Source: Bugula neritina (lineage: Eukaryota; Bryozoa; Gymnolaemata; Cheilostomatida; Bugulidae). From it: a stretch of DNA of 64,000 nucleotides. The notes below the pieces were generated by a model. It did no database searches, was not told the origin of the DNA, and was given only the letters and a program-made list of their open reading frames with translations. Shown here piece by piece: positions 57,801-64,000 of the stretch. Position 1 is the first letter of the stretch. Every line of letters begins with the position of its first letter. A program made the position numbers and the translations under genes. The stretch is from the NCBI GenBank assembly GCA_964035545.1, contig OZ037765.1, positions 29,314,004 through 29,378,003 on the forward strand. Reading direction: 5' to 3'.

Positions 57801-59431
57801 ACAGAATACGTGAAAACTGGTGAAAACAACTTTGTGCATGTCAACATGTCAGGTCTACGAAAACTTACTGGTACCAGTATAAAATGGTCAAACACAGTCT
57901 TTTAGATATAAATTTTAAAACACCTCTTCATTTTAATTAAATTAGATTGGAGATATAAATTTGGGCTAATTATGTTACAGGAATATACCATTTATTACAG
58001 TGCTTCAATATTATAAAGACAACTATATTATATAATACATAGAAGTGGAAAGATGCGTCTTGTTGTAGTACGTGCAGAGTCTACTAGAGATGGGAGATAG
58101 TATGAGGTATGCTGTAATATTGTAACTGAATAGAAATAGAATTATTTATGCTAGGTTAAAACAAACACATTTAGCATAAGATAGTATTAGCTTAACCTGG
58201 AGGCTAATCAATGATAGAAAGCAGTAAAATATTATGATCTTCATATTGCTTTTTGTATTAATCAATGATCTTTTGACAGTCTCAATTACTCCATTAAGAT
58301 AATGAAAATGAAAGCAGGCTGTTTACCTCATATCAAATACAAGTAACTCTTTCATGTTTTTCTATCTTGACAGTTTATTCTAAATTTTAAAGCAATCATT
58401 TATAAGCAAATGTGCATAATACTGTTTGGAAGTAATATACAAATTCTCATCACTAAGGATTAACCCTAAATTTCATGAATAAATATTGCAAATAGTTTAG
58501 AGAAACTTTTATGTCAAAAATATAAATGATAAGAACTCGATTTTCTGTTTTGTGGATAAAAATACACATTAAATATATTAGAATGCTTGTATGTAATAAG
58601 GGAAAACTATTTATAATGTATATTATATTTAACATGTAGTAATATAATAGGTACATGCCTATCAATAAAGTTACCTGGTTCCATACTATTTTATTTCAAC
58701 TATTGCTTATTGAAACCCAAGAAGATATTGATGTCACTAAGAATTGTCATCGCTGTCGCAATTATGACATAATATTACAGGCTGTACTCATGCTATTTGC
58801 TTGCCATTCATACAGCTTGATTGATAGCTGAATGGAATGCTATTTTTGACTTTTATTTACAGTCTGTGATATTTTGAAAGAAGGCTTACAATAGTGGGTC
58901 TATTAATGACTGGGCCCTATTTTACACATTCATAACTATGTCACTTCATTGATACAGTCATTCTGTATAACTATAACCCAGTCTATTACTTAATGTTACA
59001 TTAAATTAATTACTTTAAGATAAGCTAGTGAACTGGTGAGAGGTTTATGGAGTGTATAAGCAATCTCTAAGAGGTAAGACGACTACTTGCAGAGATATTT
59101 TCCATTACAGTAAACACGGCGTTTAATTAGTAGCCATATGTGAGATGGTGAGACAGTCTATATATTAGATATTAATGAAATATCAAGTGAATAATGGCAT
59201 TGCCTGAGCAATCAATAACAGTCTAGATAAGAAGTATATCACTTTTACATTTGATAGACTCATAGTTTTTAGGGAGAAGGGAGAGAGCGCATTGGATAAA
59301 TACTGGAGGACTTCTTGAGTTGCAAGCAGCATCTGCAATGATTAAATATTGTTGCAAACTTTAATGAAAATGACTCTATGACTCAGATTAAGGTTTGAAT
59401 TCAATAGATTCTAGAAAATTATTATAACGTG
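54895..59431. other. 3' UTR of the Rab gene and intergenic DNA
   Basis: AATAAA lies at 55382-55387. The remainder is AT-rich with only short open frames that show no motif, on either strand. The promoter of the receptor gene starting at 59432 should lie in the distal part, but I recognise no element in it. Confidence 0.6.
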
Positions 59432-60794
59432 ATGGCAGCTATAGCTTATATGATCTGCTGTGTGTTGGCGATCATCATTCCTTGGTACGTAGTTGCCGAA
59501 AGTGACTTATCTGGCATTATATCAGATGGCGATATAATGGTAGGAGGAATATTTCCTGTCCACACTGGTGATGAAATCAGCAAGAAGTCATGTTCGTCTT
59601 TAAACAAGGAGAGGGGAATACAGAGACTCGAAGCAATGAGGTTTTCCATTACGGAGATTAATAATGATGACAGCATTTTAAAAGGGTTAAAACTTGGTAC
59701 GATGATTCTAGACAGCTGCTCTGACGCCACTCACGCTCTCGACGAGTCTCTCAACTTCGTGATGTCAACTTTGACAGCTTCTCAGACTGACAAATGCGCA
59801 GCTGATTCTACTTCTGGTGGCAGCAGCCAGAACAGACCAATTGTTTCGGTAATCGGTGCAGCTTTCAGCGGTGTTTCTCTAAATATTGCGAACCTTCTGA
59901 GACTATTTGAGATTCCTCAGATTAGCTATGCATCTACCAGCGCTGAGCTTAGCAATAAAGACAAATATGGCTACTTCATGAGAACAGTACCACCAGATAA
60001 GTTACAAGCCCAAGCATTTGCTGACATTGTTAGATACTTTAACTGGACGTACGTATCGACAGTGGCGTCTGCTGGAGAATACGGTGAGTCTGGCATCGAG
60101 TCTTTCAAGAAACAATACAAAAGTTCAGGTCAGTGTATTGCAGCAGAAGTGAAAATTCGCTCTGAGCCGACTGCAAAAGATTTTGAGGAAGCTGTTATAA
60201 ATCTGTACAGTACCAAAGCAGGAGTGGACAATCGAGCAAAAGTAGTCATACTCTTTGTTAGTGTAGATGATGCAACCGGAATTTTGAGTGCAGCTACCAG
60301 ATTAAAGTATTATGATGACTTTATATGGGTGGCTAGTGAAGGTTGGGGCAATGCAAAGAAACCAGTAGCTAACAATGAACAGGCTGCTCAAGGGGCTCTA
60401 ACGATTACTTTGAAATCTCAAGTTATTTCAGAGTTTGACACTTATTTTAATGCCTTGTCACCAACCAACAATCAGGATAACATTTGGTTTCACCAGTATT
60501 GGGAAAAAACCCACAATTGCACTCTTCTTCCGAACACTGTTACTGGTAGCACTCCTACGAACTCGGCAAAAGTTGGCCACCATATTTGCACCGGAGATGA
60601 AATAGATGCGGACTATGAACAGGAAGCAAAAATACAGTTTGTTTATGATGCCGTGTATGCACTAGCGTTCTCCCTAGATCGCTTGTATAGAGAGACGTGT
60701 GGAGAAAACGCCACAAGTATTTGCAGTAATCTAACTTTCAACACAACTATGAGGGCAAGGCTGATGAAATATATAAAAGAAAATCAACGAAATG
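59432..60794 (+). CDS. GRM-like: metabotropic-glutamate-receptor-like class C GPCR, first exon (ligand-binding domain)
   Basis: This exon encodes the extracellular Venus-flytrap domain of a class C receptor, about 454 residues. It starts at the ATG (an in-frame GTG just before it is not a start) with a signal peptide (1-22) and ends one base into a codon at GTAAGA. GDIMVGGIFPVH (33-44), RGIQRLEAM (61-69), PQISYASTSA (162-171), FNWTYVSTV (203-211) and GEYGESG (215-221) match mGluRs closely. By alignment from memory to mGluR1, ligand contacts are kept as R65, S146, T169, D189, Y217 and K400. The usual Asp of SDGW is Glu303 (SEGW). Glutamate or a related amino acid is therefore a likely but unproven ligand. 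The Cys-rich linker, seven helices and tail are not in the window, so the first intron is at least 3.2 kb. Reading past the donor gives a stop at 60875. Confidence 0.92.
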
Positions 60795-62904
60795 GTAAGA
60801 ATTTAAATTATGATAGATTCACATACTGTTTTTATTACAAAATTCTTAAAACAAGATTCCAAATTGCAGATGCTTAAATACTAGCCTAGACTGTTTTTCA
60901 ATAATTGGCAAGGGTTTTTTCAAAAAGAATTTCTCCAGTTTTTGCATCACTTTCTGGAGCTTCAATTTTTGCTGTGCTTTGAGTTCACAGTTTGACAACT
61001 AATAAAATATTAACTAGAAGCCAGCTATTGCTAAATGCCTTAAAAGTGTTTCTGATATTAGTAACATCACCTGTGGCTAAAATCTATATATTATACAGCT
61101 ATATCATCAAATGGAAAGTGCAGTTTCAGTCAATAATTAATAATAATATAACGCCGCTGCATATACTGCTAGTTCTAAAGCACAAGTTTGATTTCCCATG
61201 TACATTGGTTCATTCCTTGTTATTGTATATCTGAAATTAAATATTGGAATAGGTGTATTACTTTAGGTGCATCTTCATGGCTCAATTAATTTTTTATCGC
61301 TTAAGTTGAATGACTTGTTACTTATACGTGTGTCTGATAATAGACAAGACGAAAAGCTATATTATTGAACCAGTGAATTCTCTATAGAGGATGTTTAAAG
61401 AATGTATTTGATCAATTCTTTGCTAGATAATACACTGCATTGATGTCACTGATGCCAGGCCAATTTCCCTGCTTTAGGTGATCAAATACACAGCGTCAAG
61501 TGTCATATTGCCAACACCTATTTCACTGTAGAATATAATATTATTATAGTTGCTGGTTTAGTGTTTGAAATGTATTAATACATAATATCTGATGTCATAT
61601 TAGTAGAGAGTGAATGAGATATCTATACTATTATCTACAAGCCATTATATTCTAAGTATTTCCATAGGAAGTGTTTGCACTATTTTGCTGTTTAAAATAA
61701 CAAAGTTCTCTTTCACACTTGGCTGTTGACAAACAAAAGACACAAAACTGTTGCTATAAGGTGAATTGTTGTCGATATTTCAGGAAGCTGTATCACGGAA
61801 TGCTTTCATGTGTTTTTGAAAATAGAAATATGTGAGTTAGTTGCTATAAATAGCTAACAGCTGACACCCTACAATTACCTATAGTAAAAAATTTGCATAC
61901 AAATGCTATTGAAAAATAGTTTCGTAGCTGTGATAACTTTCTCAAAGCTTTTATACTGCTGGTTTTTATGACTCATTTATGAAGATGAAACATTTTATTT
62001 AATTTTAGTACAGCTGCTATTATCATTATATAAGGGCTATAATAAATTACAGTTTTATATCAATTATAAATACAGTTTGTGTAGATGTTTTCTTCAACTC
62101 CTTGCAGCCTAATGTGTAAGAATGGGTAAAGTGAAGCATATAGACTTGTTTTAAAACACTGTGTGCAGAAACTACTGATAACATAATATTTACAACTAAT
62201 GGTACTAATAACTGTTTGAGATTTTGTATCGGTTTGTGTTTGTGTCTGGTTGCAAGATATGCTTTAACTACTAGCCAACTTGGCAACAGGTTTTCGAGTT
62301 TATTAACTGTCAAATCGTACCCTATAAAATGGGAAACATTAGAAATTGTATAAATAAGTAGTCACAATATAAATCAAAATTCAGAGGAACACTATGAATA
62401 TTACAGAACCAAAAAATTGACATGAACTATTATAATTCTAATAAACTTACAATATTGATGCGTGGATAAAAATCTTAGCCATCACAATGCCGAAACCGAT
62501 AGTTTATTCATACAAAGAGTGTAAATATGGCGGTTTGATCATGATACACTGACTCATGCAGTACAGTGAATGAACTAGCTCTGCCAGCTAATAGTAGCTT
62601 TGGTGAAAGCTTTTGAAGCTTGAAAGCTTTAATGATTGGCTGCCTGCCAATACTTCTGGGTGGCATACCAATACATCGGTGGGGTCGAATTGTTTGGCAG
62701 ATACTATTCTGACAAATATTGATAAATTATGTAAATCAAAACAGACAAAACAAACAAAACAAAATAGGATCAGTCACAGACCATGAAATTCTTGCACCAA
62801 TTCGCTGACCCTCCGCGCACCAGCCCGTCCCCCGGAAAACGGTTGAATGCAAACCCTCTCCAGCGACACGAGCGTACACGCGGCCAAGACGGTAGATCAG
62901 TCAT
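60795..62904. other. intron of the receptor gene or intergenic, non-coding
   Basis: I see no exon continuing the receptor. The DNA is AT-rich until about 62780. From 62800 to 62900 it becomes unusually GC- and CpG-rich (for example CGTACACGCGGCC), just outside the BEL/Pao fragment, and may be the rest of that element or a remnant of its LTR. Confidence 0.5.
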
Positions 62905-64000
62905 TTATGGGTTCACCTCAGTTAATAAAGCCAACTTATGCACGCTGCGGGTTATGATAGTGTCTTTACAGCCTACATAGTCCCTCAGTTTTCCTGCTAC
63001 CTTATAGTTTGGTCTGCCGTAAATCTGTTTTTCTCCTCTCACAATATACGGACCAAAAAGATCTATCATTACATTGTTGAACGGCGGTCCGGTCGTTAGT
63101 CGTTCTGTAGGTAGACTTCCCATCAGTTGATCAGTAAAGCGAGGTTGTTTGAGTCGACACATTTGGCATGATGTTACTATGCCCCTAGCAACCTTAGATC
63201 CCTGCATAGTCCAAAACTCTTCTCGGAATCTTGCGAGTGTTGCATCTCGGCCACGGTGATAGCTGTCTGTATGTGCCTGCCGCATTGCCAAGTAGGTAAA
63301 GTAGTGAGTGGTGGGAAGGATTGATTGCATGTGCGTTTTAATCGCTGTCATGGGGTTATGCCTTAGGAGTCTACTGCCTACTATCCATACTCCACTCTCT
63401 GTCTTAATGGGGTGAAGTCTTGTGTATTTCCCTTTAATCTTGTTCAACTCAGAATCTATAGTGCGTTGTACCTGCTTCAGTAAGTAGAGTTTGGTCTGCC
63501 GTAGATCTGTCACGGTGACGAGATCAGGTTGGATTCCCTTAAAACTTTTGTACTTGAAGACGTTGCGAACTCGAGCTATTGTCCATGTTAGACTCTTGAG
63601 GCTGCTGAAATTTTCATATTTAATAAATGATTGGACTTCTGTTGATGCAGTGACGGTGTAAACTATTTTCTTCTCTCCAAAGACAAGCTCATTCGAGTCA
63701 GATGGCGATTTTATATCCCATTGATCCTCAGGCAGATAGAGAAAATTTGGGCCTCTCCACCATTCACTCGCAGGTCCAATGTCATTGACAGGCTTCCCTC
63801 TTGTAAGCCAATCTGCTGTGTTTTCCTTGCCACTTACCCAGTGCCAGCAGCTCATATCTCCATTGGTTGCTCCCTGAATTTCTCCAACGCGTACACCCTC
63901 GTAAACATGAAACCTTGTTGACTTCTTTTGGAGCATCTTGAGCACTGTTTCAGAATCTCTAAGCTGATAAACTTTCTCAAACTCATAGCGCATTTCAGTC
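62905..64000 (-). mobile_element. BEL/Pao retrotransposon fragment (RNase H end, integrase start), broken
   Basis: The frame enters from beyond the window's right edge and stops at 62905. It reads the end of the RNase H/linker region typical of BEL/Pao (CWHWVSGKENTADWLTRG, then WWRGPNFLYLP), an integrase zinc site (H-x-D-S-Y-H ... CQMC) and the start of the integrase core (NVMIDLFGPYIVRG). After VRGE, near 63033, homology ends and an unrelated 42-residue tail runs to the stop, so the second and third catalytic residues are missing. It is therefore a truncated, inactive copy. It is a different lineage from the intact Ty3-type element. Confidence 0.9.

Overview
The window is AT-rich animal (metazoan) genomic DNA. 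Genes have many short exons (66-960 nt) split by GT-AG introns, some of several kb. MRL-type (Mig-10/RIAM/Lamellipodin) adaptor, Rab29/32, M6PR-like and metabotropic-glutamate-receptor-like sequences, together with Ty3 and BEL/Pao retrotransposons, fit an invertebrate. An early-branching animal such as a sponge is plausible, but the window alone does not fix the phylum. There is no bacterial, viral-genome or CRISPR content.

Layout. 1-9293 is non-coding apart from a CT microsatellite and a small foldback transposon. 9294-36205 (+) is one twelve-exon MRL gene whose exons I could join in frame (855 codons): talin-binding helices, RA domain, PH domain, proline-rich tail. An intact 4,476-bp Ty3-type LTR retrotransposon (25409-29884, minus strand, identical 120-bp LTRs, 5-bp target duplication CTACT) sits antisense in the intron that splits its RA domain. 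36206-41275 is intergenic, with a 17-bp minisatellite and an AT-rich palindrome. 41276-54894 (+) is occupied by a Rab29/Rab32-type GTPase locus with three candidate first exons (41276, 48882, 50257), each encoding a different P-loop/switch I segment. All three end in the same splice phase, in front of one shared set of four downstream exons. Two complete, unrelated + strand genes lie between the first and second of these exons: an unrecognised basic helical protein (43096-44096) and a small type I membrane protein of the M6PR/ATG27 class (44832-48276). 54895-59431 is intergenic. 59432-60794 is the first exon of a metabotropic-glutamate-receptor-like class C GPCR, whose seven-helix part must lie beyond the window. 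62905-64000 (minus) is a broken BEL/Pao retrotransposon.

The most unusual feature is the Rab locus. If all three first exons splice to 51009, one gene makes three small GTPases with a common switch II/G4/G5/prenylation half and different nucleotide-binding halves. One of those halves lacks the P-loop lysine. The M6PR-like receptor and the Rab29/32 GTPase would both act in endosome-lysosome trafficking, but adjacency alone is not evidence that they cooperate.

All gene models come from reading splice sites and reading frames by eye. There is no transcript support, and family assignments rest on motifs recognised from memory, not on searches.
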